From Isochrysis galbana (lineage: Eukaryota; Haptophyta; Isochrysidales; Isochrysidaceae): DNA of 64,000 nucleotides. Shown piece after piece: positions 20,230 to 28,484 of the stretch. The DNA lies in NCBI GenBank assembly GCA_018136815.1, contig CM030942.1, forward strand, positions 3,263,396-3,327,395, given 5' to 3'. How positions within the stretch are numbered: position 1 is the first letter of the stretch; each line of letters begins with the position of its first letter. Below the pieces are notes generated by a model, which worked only from the letters and a program-made list of their open reading frames with translations, was not told the DNA's origin and searched no databases. The position numbers and the translations under genes are program-made.

Positions 20230-20607
20230 ATGCGAGAGGAGCTGGCGGTGGTGGGGCCGCTCACTCTCGACGGCGTGCAAGAGTCCGAGGAGCTGCAGGA
20301 CGAAAAGGAGGAGGAGGAGGAGGGAAGCGCGATCGACGAGACGGACGAGATGGCCAACGAGAGGACAACCGAGGACGGGGAGAGCGGCGCGGCGGCCGGC
20401 AGCTCATCATCTCCAACGTTGAAGGTGGGTGTGCGAGTCGTGTACGATACGTTGGGCCAATGCGTTATCACCGCGATGGGCGACGGCACACTACATGGGA
20501 ATAAGAAGTTGCAGTTGGAGTTCGAGGCGAACGGGGCGAAGAGGCGCAAATGGGTCAACAAGAGCGATGTGTGCTTGCAGGTATGCCATACAAGTTTGAT
20601 GGGTTGA
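20230..20607 (+). CDS. Acidic ORF with a small folded domain inside the hAT element
   Basis: ATG at 20230 (the frame opens slightly earlier without an ATG). The product is a Glu/Asp-rich disordered stretch of about 75 residues followed by VGVRVVYDTLGQCVITAMGD and GNKKLQLEFEANGAKRRKWV, which looks like a compact beta-rich domain of Tudor or SH3 type. It does not resemble the BED finger expected at the N-terminus of a hAT transposase. It could be a captured host exon or an element-specific accessory protein; a GT at the end of VCLQ (20580) suggests splicing onward. Confidence 0.4.
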   Translation: MREELAVVGPLTLDGVQESEELQDEKEEEEEGSAIDETDEMANERTTEDGESGAAAGSSSSPTLKVGVRVVYDTLGQCVITAMGDGTLHGNKKLQLEFEANGAKRRKWVNKSDVCLQVCHTSLMG

Positions 20608-20610
20608 TGG

Positions 20611-20953
20611 GTGCTTGCTACCCTCACTTGCTTCGCCCACATTCCAAACATAGCCGATGGGATGAAGAATGAATTGCCAGATTATTTGCAAGCATGTCAA
20701 GGCCTTGTTATTGACCATGGAGATGTCGGCGACTTTACTACATCGGTGCTCAAATGGTGGGCATCGCATCACAAACGCTTCCCTATGTGGGCACAAGCAG
20801 CTAGGATTGCTTTTTGTCTCAGTCCCAATTCAGCTGCTTCGTGAACGTGTCTTCTCATTACTCCAGTGCTCGTTTGGTGCGAACCGTGATAGCTCTTTAG
20901 CAGACCAAGTTCAAGCGTCAGTGATGTTGCGATACAATCGCAGCAAACGCTAG
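20611..20953 (+). pseudogene. hAT transposase C-terminal dimerisation domain remnant
   Basis: The frame to 20844 reads VLKWWASHHKRFPMWAQAAR and SPNSAAS; the adjacent frame continues ERVFSLLQCSFGANRDSSLA and LRYNRSKR to 20953. This is the conserved hAT pattern WW..h...FP.la..AR and S.aSERvFS......R.sL. The reading frame shifts by one base exactly between SAAS and ERVFS (about 20842), so the domain is no longer continuous. Confidence 0.85.
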
Positions 20954-21479
20954 CAGGCGTGATGTGTGACGTGCGACGTGCAAGTGCCAAGTACCAAGTA
21001 GCAAACTTCAAATGTAGGTATGTGTATGTGAAAATTGCAGCAGCTATAGCTATAGACCAATAGTCTACAAGTGGTGGGAGATGATGGTGTATGTGAGGTA
21101 GACGTAGACGTGTAACGGGCTCGAAAATCGAAAATACCGCGCGGGCATGCTAGCGGTATTTATAGCGCACAACTGGATATTTTTCTGGATATTTGGGTAA
21201 ATTGCTGGATATTTTGCGGATATTTTTGCTGGATATTTGGGTCCGATTTTGTGGATATTTCTGCCAAGGCCTAGCGCTCACGCTGCTCGGCAATCCCTGC
21301 ATTGACGAAGTAACTCGCCTGTTTCCCCTATGGGAGTAAGGCCCACAGCCAACACACACCGCCCGAAACGAATGGCTAACGGAAGAGGGTTCTGTGCTAC
21401 GAGGGACACCATCGCAGGCGTCACCGCGAGACGGCTTGGGCAACGCAAAAACAAAGTACTTTTCAGTCTCGCGCCTCGC

Positions 21480-21960
21480 TCATGCCGGAGAGGTGTGGTG
21501 TTTTGGCGCTTGCAGACGTTCGCCGAACGATAGCTCACCTGCAAAGATCCATGACGGCGCCCGATCTCGGCCATCACACATTCGGCGTGCTTGATGCAGT
21601 CGCCCCGTCCCGAAACGCCGAGGTCGCACGCAATTGTCCAGTACAAACTCAGAGGGGCTCTTCTCCGCATGCTCCGCCTCCGCATAGCGTTCGCTCATGA
21701 AGAACTCACATTGCGAGAAGCCGTTCGCTGTGTCACCGACGAGCACAGGCCCCTTGAGCCCCTGCACCGCGCACACCACTGGCCTGCCCGCAGCCTCCGC
21801 CTCTGCTACTGCCGCAACAACCTCTGCCTGCGTGTCGTCGCACGCGGGGCACTGCCAGTGTCTTAGCACTTCCTGTCCCACGGTGCGCTCAACGATGAGC
21901 GCATGCAGCTTATCGTCGTGCGTCTCACCCTCCTCATCCCCCGTGGCACCGGACCGGGAA
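21480..21960 (-). CDS. Possible coding fragment with a CxxC motif
   Basis: An open minus-strand frame containing HDDKLHALIVERTVGQEVL, HWQCPACDDTQAEVVAAVAE and CEFFMSERYAEAEHAEK, which has host-like codons and reasonable protein composition. There is no ATG at its left boundary and no recognised domain. It lies next to the hAT insertion site and could be an exon of a disrupted gene. Confidence 0.25.
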
Positions 21961-22490
21961 CAGAGTCGTCGACATCAGGCGCGAGGCCTGCACCGCCGAA
22001 CTCGCCGGGGTCGTACCCAGCACAGTACTACACCTCAGTGGTCTCTCGATGGGGCAGAGAGGGGCCTGTGAGGGAGCGCGTGCCCACATGCCTCCTGCTC
22101 ATGAGCCCTCACAGTTGCAGTCCGTCGCCTCGCTTCGACTCTATTACCTAAACGGAATATTTTTCGTAATACTGGAAGCGCCAATATTGGAGCTGCGCTT
22201 TTTTTGCCCCTTTGCTCATCTATTCGCGTGTAGATGGTAGATGGCCGACTATATGGAATGTAGGCCCACCCAGCTGTGACGAAGGATGTCCCTGAGACTC
22301 CCCTGAGAGCTGGGGGGCTGGGGTTGACGCTGTAGGGAGCGGTTGAGACTTTTCGAGGCGGAAGCGCCAATTTCGGCGCTTCGGCAGTAAGGAGTTAACA
22401 TTACGTCGTGTTATGTTTACACATATTTGAGTATTTTTGTAAACGGACTATGGACATTTGATGGCTCAACTTGAGTAGTCCCATATTCGA
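21961..22490. other. Intergenic, nothing assigned
   Basis: Contains palindromic GCGCCAAT-type motifs near 22178-22200 and 22362-22375 and a motif at 22460-22497 shared with 14698-14740. No gene seen. Confidence 0.3.
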
Positions 22491-22750
22491 CGGAACCTCC
22501 CTCCCTCCCTCCCTCTCCCTCCCTCCCTCTCCCTCCCTCCCTCTCCCTCCCTCCCTCTCTCCCTCCCTCCCTCTCTCCCTCCCTCCCTCTCTCTCCCTCC
22601 CTCCCCCCCCCCCTCCCCTCCCTACTCCCTTCTCATTATTTGAATCGGGTTCCTCGTTCGTTCTTTCGTTTAGTTGCCTTTCTCTCCAACTTTCTCTCTC
22701 TCTCCCTCTCTCTCTCTACAGTATATGTGAGTGTGCAAGTTCGTATCGGA
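22491..22750 (+). promoter_or_regulatory. CTCC microsatellite and CT-rich leader of the ASH-domain gene
   Basis: About 130 bp of CCCTCCCT(CT) repeats (22496-22625) and a second CT tract (22680-22718) precede the ATG at 22751 on the sense strand. Confidence 0.45.
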
Positions 22751-24100
22751 ATGGCGGCGGTGTGTGACAACGGCAACGCGCCCACTAACGGACCGAGCTC
22801 GACGAGCACGCTCAATCTGGCGCCCTTCTCAGCGCCTTGCATCCTCGAGTTTGGCTCCGTCTACGTCGGGTCTGTCTCCCAGATGGCAGTGCAAGTGCAG
22901 AACCCGCTCAAGACAGCTTGCACGCTTCACGCAGGAGCCGCAAGGAAAGGTCTGCAGATTCTTGAAGAGACGCTGAGCTTGCCCCCGCAGGGAACAGGCA
23001 CACTCACTGTCAGATGGATTCCAGAGATTGCCGGGCGCATTCGGCAGACGCTTAATGTGCGACTTGGCGCAGGGAGAACCATCCCGATCGTTGTCGAAGG
23101 CCAGGCTCAACTGGCAACTGGAAAAGCCAAAAGGCCGCCCGGGAAGCTACCGATGGGTCGATCCCGCTTACCGCTGAGGACCATTTCTGCGAATACGGCT
23201 CAGGCTTACGTCTCGACTAACATGCACGTACAGCAGCCTGGGGGAGTGTGCGACAAAGACAGGACTGGAACATGTGGAGTACAGGATGATCTCGAGAACC
23301 AATCCAGGCTCTCACGCATCCGGCTTCTATCCAACCACGGCTGCACTCCAGAATCAGAAGTAATACAGGCACTCCAGGGATTGGAGTCTTTACCACACTC
23401 GCAAGAGGTGCCGGTAATGGTAAAAGAAGGGTTGCTACCAGCACTCATGTCGTGTCTGTCGGCAAGCTCGATGTCCGTCAAACGCGCAGTTGTGCGAGCA
23501 TTCGCTCGGCTATCGCGAGAAGCAGACTTTTCTAATGCTTTGGTGAAGCATCTGACAAGTTGTCAAGGGGGTCTCGAGCGAATCGCGAATGCTTTCGATG
23601 GGGAGGAGGATCCTTATGACACGACAAATTATGTTGAAGATATTCAAGGCATTGCAGACATGTTCCTGAACCTCGCGACTAGGCCTGAATGCCGGGGTCC
23701 GTTGTGCGAGGCTCGAGGATTTGTGCATGCTGTTAATCTGATCTGCAGGCTGGTGCGATTGTGCTCCCATGAAGTTCAAGCCAACAACCATTTGGCGTTT
23801 TTGAGACCGGAAGGTGAAGGGGCACGTATGCGGATCACGCAGGTACAACGCAGTCTTGCTCGATCACTTTATTTGCTGTCCTCATCTTCGGGTGAGTGCC
23901 ACCGGCTCGCCTCATGTTCTCTCGAGACGCAACGCGAACTTTGGCTTCTCGCTGTTGAGAGGGATACGCTTTTGGATCGTATGGCGCAACGAGAAGTCGC
24001 CAAGGCCGTCCTCTGTTGCGTTCTTGCTGCAGACTGCGAGCACAAGCCCCACAACACTAGTCCCTCCTCACTAGAGAGCCTTCATCTAGCTCCGACTTGA
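22751..24100 (+). CDS. ASH-domain (ASPM/SPD-2/Hydin-like) protein, 449 aa
   Basis: The frame is open through the CT-rich leader but the first ATG is at 22751. Residues about 30-118 form an immunoglobulin-like ASH/PapD fold: LEFGSVYVGSVSQMAVQVQN, then LPPQGTGTLTVRWIPEIAGR and IPIVVEGQA. The 'LxFG.V.vG......v.v.N' opening and 'v.w.P...G....l.v......i.l.G.a' close are typical. ASH domains occur in ciliary, centrosomal and spindle proteins. Residues about 200-430 are helical with repeated Leu/Ala patterns (LPALMSCLSASSMSVKRAVV) resembling armadillo or HEAT repeats. It is shorter than ASPM and lacks calponin-homology or IQ motifs, so a basal-body or axoneme-associated role is an inference. Intronless. 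Confidence 0.85.
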   Translation: MAAVCDNGNAPTNGPSSTSTLNLAPFSAPCILEFGSVYVGSVSQMAVQVQNPLKTACTLHAGAARKGLQILEETLSLPPQGTGTLTVRWIPEIAGRIRQTLNVRLGAGRTIPIVVEGQAQLATGKAKRPPGKLPMGRSRLPLRTISANTAQAYVSTNMHVQQPGGVCDKDRTGTCGVQDDLENQSRLSRIRLLSNHGCTPESEVIQALQGLESLPHSQEVPVMVKEGLLPALMSCLSASSMSVKRAVVRAFARLSREADFSNALVKHLTSCQGGLERIANAFDGEEDPYDTTNYVEDIQGIADMFLNLATRPECRGPLCEARGFVHAVNLICRLVRLCSHEVQANNHLAFLRPEGEGARMRITQVQRSLARSLYLLSSSSGECHRLASCSLETQRELWLLAVERDTLLDRMAQREVAKAVLCCVLAADCEHKPHNTSPSSLESLHLAPT

Positions 24101-24526
24101 CACTTTGACATGAAAGGTACACTACCACCATTCCTGAATAGCCCAAATCGATGGACAAGCGAATTCACCATAAGCTTCACCATGTGTTTGTGTGATACGT
24201 TGTTGCAACGACATGGATTGCGAAGCAAGGCGCGCCGGCGGCCTCCTAAAAGATAAGAGGGTGAGCGCCGGTTACTTAGCACTGCCTAGCAAGGAGCAAG
24301 GGATTATTTTTTCAGGAGATTCGTACCCGCTCTATTCTAGCTTCTATCACGGATGGGTGTAATTGCCTATAGGATGAATCTTAATCTTCCTAAGGCACAC
24401 GCACAGCCTAACAATGGGTGGGTTGGGTAGGGAGAGCGAAAGCCGCGAGAGAAGTCTAGAGCTCTGACGCGGTGTGAACGGTGAACGGGGGTTACTATCA
24501 AACCTCACATTCGCACCCGCTCTATT
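24101..24526. other. Intergenic with a 52-bp direct repeat
   Basis: CCCGCTCTATTCTAGCTTCT followed by ATCACGGATGGGTGTAATTGCC occurs at about 24317-24358 and again at 24508-24558, 191 bp apart. Nothing else assigned. Confidence 0.4.
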
Positions 24527-25769
24527 CTAGCTTCTATCACGGATGGGTGTAATTGCCGTCCGAACCCCTCGTCGTGTACGACGGAATGAGAGAGAGAGAG
24601 AGACTGGAGCTCGTCTATGCGTCCTCGACGGAATAAGCAATAAGCGTGATCCAGGAGCCAACCGAAGAGGGCGTGAGGGCGTGAGGGCGTAAGCTGCCAT
24701 CGACGGGCCTATCGTCGGGTCGATGTAATGCTCCTCCCGGGTAGACGCAACTAAGTTTATACTTTGTTCGCCCATGGGGGGGCACGAGCCCCCCCCTCTC
24801 TCCACTCCTCCCCTGCCATGGGGGAGGAACCACTCATGCTCCTGGCATGCCTGATGGCTTGCCAGGAGCCCACTGCCGTGCTGACCCATTCTCTCACTGG
24901 CAGGCTCGCCTGCCTCGCGCATCCTGGCCAGTCATGCCCATCGCTCCAACCCCCCCTCCCCCCCTGGTCGACAGGTAGACAGGTGCAGCGTGGGGGCCCC
25001 AGAGGCTCGGGAGCGCCAGCGAGGGAGAGGCAGGGGAGACCAGGGCCCAACCCCAGCCTCCTCTGCCCCCAGAGCTGGCCTCCAGGAGCCTCCAGGGGCC
25101 GCCAGAGGGCAGCTGGAGGCCTGCCGCAGGCGCGCCATCGCGCGTGCCGCAGGAGAGGGGAAAGAGAGCGCGGAGAAGGGGGTGGGCGCGAGCGAGAGCT
25201 CCGCCCACCGGAAAATCGGTAAGTCTCGCGCCTGTTTACAGGATAAGACGAGACAGAGTCGGCCGCCCACTCGGAGACACAGGAGGAAGGGGGGGAAAGA
25301 TCACCGGGGGGGGGGCGCGGGCCACCGGACCATAGCTCTAAGCCCTCCACCCCAATCCCCCTAGTAGTGTACGGGGGGAGCCGCCTGATGGCGGGGGGAG
25401 AAGGGCCGGGGGAGTGGGGGTGTAGAGAGTATGCTACGTGCTACTTGTAGTGGGTAGTGGTTCCATTCGCCGCGAGTGCGGTAAGAATATTACTACTAAA
25501 AGGTTTCCTCCCGGGTAGACGTGCCCGGGGCCCAGCCTCCTAACCAATCTGCTACGGCCCGCGGCACTCTGATAGCCTCCACCGCCGATGATGCGCCAGA
25601 TCGCAGCGAGTGCCCGAGGTACGCGAAGGGCTGATAGGTATGGCTGCAGGCTCGCTGCTGCCACCGTGCCCTTCTCCGCCACACTGCCGGTGCTGTGTAC
25701 TACTGTGCACCCGCGCACCCACGCACTCACGCACCCACTGAATGCTACGTGCCGCGCGTGCGCGCGCAC
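24527..25769 (-). mobile_element. Fragment of an unassigned repeat ORF, split by short retroelement B1
   Basis: Minus-strand sequence on both sides of B1 (25506-25769 and 24527-24747) belongs to one repeat also seen at 34200-34351: DWLGGWAPGTSTR next to HYIDPTIGP and AAYAL. The layout, a Trp-rich stretch followed by a Tyr within HYIDP, is reminiscent of the C-terminus of tyrosine recombinases, but the match is too short to assign. It is an old, broken fragment. Confidence 0.35.
24748..25505 (+). mobile_element. Short retroelement, family B, full-length copy (B1)
   Basis: 758 bp flanked by the 16-bp duplication TCCTCCCGGGTAGACG (24732-24747 and 25506-25521). From the 5' end: AACTAAG/CTTTGTT stem, GGGGGGGC-ACGA-GCCCCCCC stem, CCTCCCC-TGCCAT-GGGGGAGG stem, GCTCCTGGCA/TGCCAGGAGC stem. 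The middle holds GCGCGATGGCGCGCCTGCGG-like sequence on its complement and a GTAAGT...TTTACAG block at 25219-25241. The 3' end is the GTGCGGTAAGAATATTA module. The long open frames here are by-products of GC richness. Confidence 0.85.
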
Positions 25770-25864
25770 GAGGAGCTGTGCGTCGAGGTCGAGGTCGAGG
25801 TCGAGGGAGAGGGAGAGAGGGCGAGGGCGAGGGCGAGGGCGAGGGCGAGGGCGAGGGAGAGGGA
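25770..25864 (+). repeat. GA-rich simple repeat (GAGGTC, GAGGGC units)
   Basis: Tandem GAGGTC then GAGGGC/GAGAGG hexamers. Its last 17 bases also follow the far end of element B2 (27566-27582), as expected of a target-site duplication. Confidence 0.6.
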
Positions 25865-27565
25865 TTAATTAACTTCTTAATAGTCTCACCGCACACGCGG
25901 CCGTGGACCCTCTACTTTCTACTCACGTAGGCCAACCTACTTTTATAAGTGGGGGTCAATGGGGGCCTCGCGCCCCCCTCTTTCCATCGCGGACACCCCC
26001 CGGGGTGGGCCCGTACATTCAACCCCAGCCCCTGCCCTCTGGCAGGGGCAGGGCACTCATCAAATCAGCCCACACCCCTAGTGGGCGCGGGCCGCGAGCC
26101 GCACTCCCAGGCCCGCATGGGCCTGCTCTCGTACTGACTCCCCCCCCCATCCCTGGTCGCCAGGCAGACAGGGGCCTCAGGGCGGCACCCAAGGCCAGCG
26201 AGGCGAGCGAGGGAGAGGCAGGGGGGGCCAGGGGCTGAGCCCCAGCCTCCACTGCCCCCTGAGCTGGCCCTGCTGGCCCTCTGGGCGCCCCTGAAGGACC
26301 TCTGAGAGCAGGCCATGGCGCGCCGCATGGCGACGCGCCGCAGGGACCGGGGCGGAAGAGAATGGAACGAGGGAGAGGGGGGATTTGCACCCCCCCCGAT
26401 GGAGTGTGGTGAGAAACGAGCCCCGTTTGCGTTAGCAAACGGGCGAAGGGGGGCGGCTGGCGACAGGAGAGGCGAGAAGAAGGGAGTGGCTCAAGACGTC
26501 CCTGTGGCAGATATCGGGGGGCGCAGTCATTTATTTCTTCGAGGACCGCTCGCGGCGCGAGCTGTAAGGGCCGTTCTCCTTTTTTGACGAGAGGTTCCTC
26601 CCCCCCCCCCCGGTGCTTTTTCCCGGAGAGTCGGCCGGCGTCGACCGGACCGCCTCAATGGGTTTTCCCTCATTTTAACTTGTGGGGAGTTAGAATGGGA
26701 GCCGGGGGCCTGCGAGGGGGGAGATGTGGAAGGGTGCATAGGAGTATGTATTTGTGACAACAGCACGCGCCAAGGTGTACGGGCAGGTGCGCTGAGGGCT
26801 GTCGTGTTAGTACCGGGCTAGTGAGAGTAGTGGTACTAATGCTCAGATAGATTTGTTTGTTCTACTCACGTAGGAAAACTTTCTACACCCCCATTCCCCC
26901 GGCCCTTCCCCCCCGCCATCAGGCGACTCCCCCCGTGCACTACTAGGGGGATAGGGGAAAAGGGCTTAGATATGGTCGGTGGCCCGCGCCCCCCCCCGGT
27001 GATCCGTACCCCCCTTCCTCCTATTCCTATGCCTACCGGGCTGGCGGCGTCCTCAGTCCCGACTTCTCCTGTAAACAGGTGCGGGACTTACATATTTTCC
27101 GGTGAGCGGAGCCCTCGCTCCGCCCACCCCCTTCTCCGCGCTCTCTCTCCCCTCTCCTGCAGGCACGCGCGATGGCGCGCCTGCGACAGGCCTGCAGCTG
27201 CCTCTGGCGACCCCTGGAGGCTCCTGGAGGCCAGCTCAGGGGGCAGAGGAGGCTGGGGCTGGGCCCTGGTCTCCCTGCCTCTCCCTCGCTGGCGCTCCTG
27301 GGCCTCAGGGGCCCCCACTCAGCACCTGTCTGCCTGTCGACCAGGGGGGGAGGGGGGGTTGGAGCGATGGGCTGGCCACGACAGGCCAGGACGCGCGAGG
27401 CAGGCGAGCCTGCCACTGAGAGAGTGGGTCAGCAGGGCAGTGGGCTCCTGGCAAGCCATCAGGCGTGCCAGGAGCATGGGTGGTTCCTCCCCCATGGCAG
27501 GGGAGGAGTGGAGAGAGGGGGGGGCTCGTGCCCCCCCATGGGCGAACTAAGTATAAACTTAGTTG
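25865..27565 (-). mobile_element. Short retroelement, family B (B2), interrupted by a family C element
   Basis: 5' end at 27565 (AACTAAGT-TTAT-ACTTAGTT hairpin, lower strand), body to 26875, then a family C insertion (25932-26859), then the 3' module GCCGCGTGTGCGGTGAGAC with TATTAAGAAG at 25931-25865. The flanks share GAGGGCGAGGGAGAGGGA-type sequence on both sides. Without the insert it is about 760 bp, the same as B1 and B4. Confidence 0.8.
25932..26859 (+). mobile_element. Short retroelement, family C, full-length copy (C2), nested in B2
   Basis: 928 bp flanked by the 15-bp duplication TTCTACTCACGTAGG (25917-25931, 26860-26874). 5' order: CCTACTT-TTAT-AAGTGGG, GGGGGC-CTCGC-GCCCCC, CACCCC...GGGGTG, CAGCCCCTGCC-CTCT-GGCAGGGG. 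A CCCGTTTGC-GTTA-GCAAACGGG hairpin follows GTGAGAAAC in the middle (about 26408-26442). The 3' end is GTGTTAGTACCGGGCTAGTG, then ACTAATGCTCAGATAG and a T/G tail. Confidence 0.88.
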
Positions 27566-28137
27566 AGGGCGAGGGAGAGGGAGAGCGGCCGTGGGAGCGA
27601 GAGCGAGAGCGAGAGCGCGCAACGAGAGCGAGAGCAAGTGGGGAAGAGGGAAAGAGAGCGGAGCGCGAGCTGCGGGGAGCGAGAGGGGGAGCGAGAGAGA
27701 GGGACGAGGAGAGGGAGGGCGAGGGAGAGGGAGAGGGAGAGGGAGAGCGGCGGGGCCTATCTCAAAATGTCTAAGTGTGTATGTACGAGATGTGACGGTG
27801 TGATTGTGTGGTGTAGAATGATATCGACATTTTCATAGTAACCAGCGCACGGTATGTGTATGTAAAAAATATACACCTAATTTATGTTTATGCTGCAGAT
27901 TACACACACGCCGCCGATCTGCTACGTACGACTACGACAGAGACAGAGCTCCGCCGACCGCCGCTACTACCCTTAGTACTGGTAGTAGGCCAAAACTGCT
28001 ACTAGCTACTATGTTACATAGTAGTAGTGCTCAAGTGCTACTATGTTACATAGTAGTAGCTCCAGTGCGGGGTTGGTAGCCTTGGTAATATAGTAGCCCA
28101 AGCTACTATATTCTATATTCACAGCCTTACGATCCTG
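27566..28137. other. GA-rich sequence and intergenic DNA
   Basis: GAGAGC-type simple repeats at 27566-27755, then moderate-complexity sequence with no gene. Hairpin repeats near 28000 are listed separately. Confidence 0.35.
28000..28066. repeat. Two copies of a perfect hairpin, CTACTATGT/ACATAGTAG
   Basis: GCTACTATGTTACATAGTAG occurs twice, about 34 bp apart, and a related AGTAGCCCAAGCTACT palindrome follows at about 28092-28110. Each copy is its own reverse complement. Confidence 0.6.
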
Positions 28138-28290
28138 TAGGGAGAGGAATGAGTCAGCAGGGTTGTGTGCTCCTGGCAAGCCATCAGACGTGCCAGGAGA
28201 GTGAGTGGTTCCTCCCCCATGGCAGGGGAGGAGTGGAGAGAGAGGGGGGCTCGTGCCCCCCCATGGGCGAACTAAGTATAAACTTAGTTG
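28138..28290 (-). mobile_element. Short retroelement, family B, 5' fragment (B5)
   Basis: From 28290 downward it carries hairpins 1 to 4 of family B (AACTAAGT-TTAT-ACTTAGTT, GGGGGGGC-ACGA-GCCCCCC, CCTCCCC...GGGGGAGG, CTCCTGGCA...TGCCAGGAG) and then stops. It keeps the structured head and lacks the body and tail. Confidence 0.7.
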
Positions 28291-28484
28291 GCCTTCCTCC
28301 CCCCTCCCCCACACCCAAGACCCCCATGTAGCGCACGAGGGGTGATGCCGCAAGACAAGATCTAAGAAGGGATGGTGAGTGAGGGCGTGGCTACGAGGGA
28401 AAACGCAGGGTCGCGTGTGTGTAGAGAATTTTGGTCCCACAAACTACAAGTTGGCCACAAGTACACAAGCTATGCTAGTAGTCA
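28291..28484. other. 3' flank of the SET-domain gene, nothing assigned
   Basis: No further feature recognised. Confidence 0.3.

Larger units (their letters stand above)
19581..21273 (+). mobile_element. hAT-superfamily DNA transposon, 1693 bp, degenerate
   Basis: Terminal inverted repeats are perfect for 20 bp (TAGGCCTTGGCAGAAATATC at the left, its complement at 21254-21273) and the element is flanked by the 8-bp duplication GCGCTCAC at 19573-19580 and 21274-21281. An 8-bp duplication with TAG-type ends is diagnostic of hAT. Both subterminal regions carry many GGATATTT repeats (five or more each), likely transposase-binding sites. Inside, 20740-20950 encodes a hAT C-terminal dimerisation domain, but the catalytic core and zinc finger are missing. 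The perfect ends and duplication suggest a recent insertion of a non-autonomous copy. Confidence 0.9.

Noticed and set aside
24757-25364. Large overlapping ORFs inside family B and C elements (also 26972-27774, 30829-31410, 31852-32367, 40016-40738)
   Set aside because: The same regions are open on both strands, contain the hairpin arms, and differ by frameshifts between copies; the copies are conserved as nucleotide sequence, not as protein.
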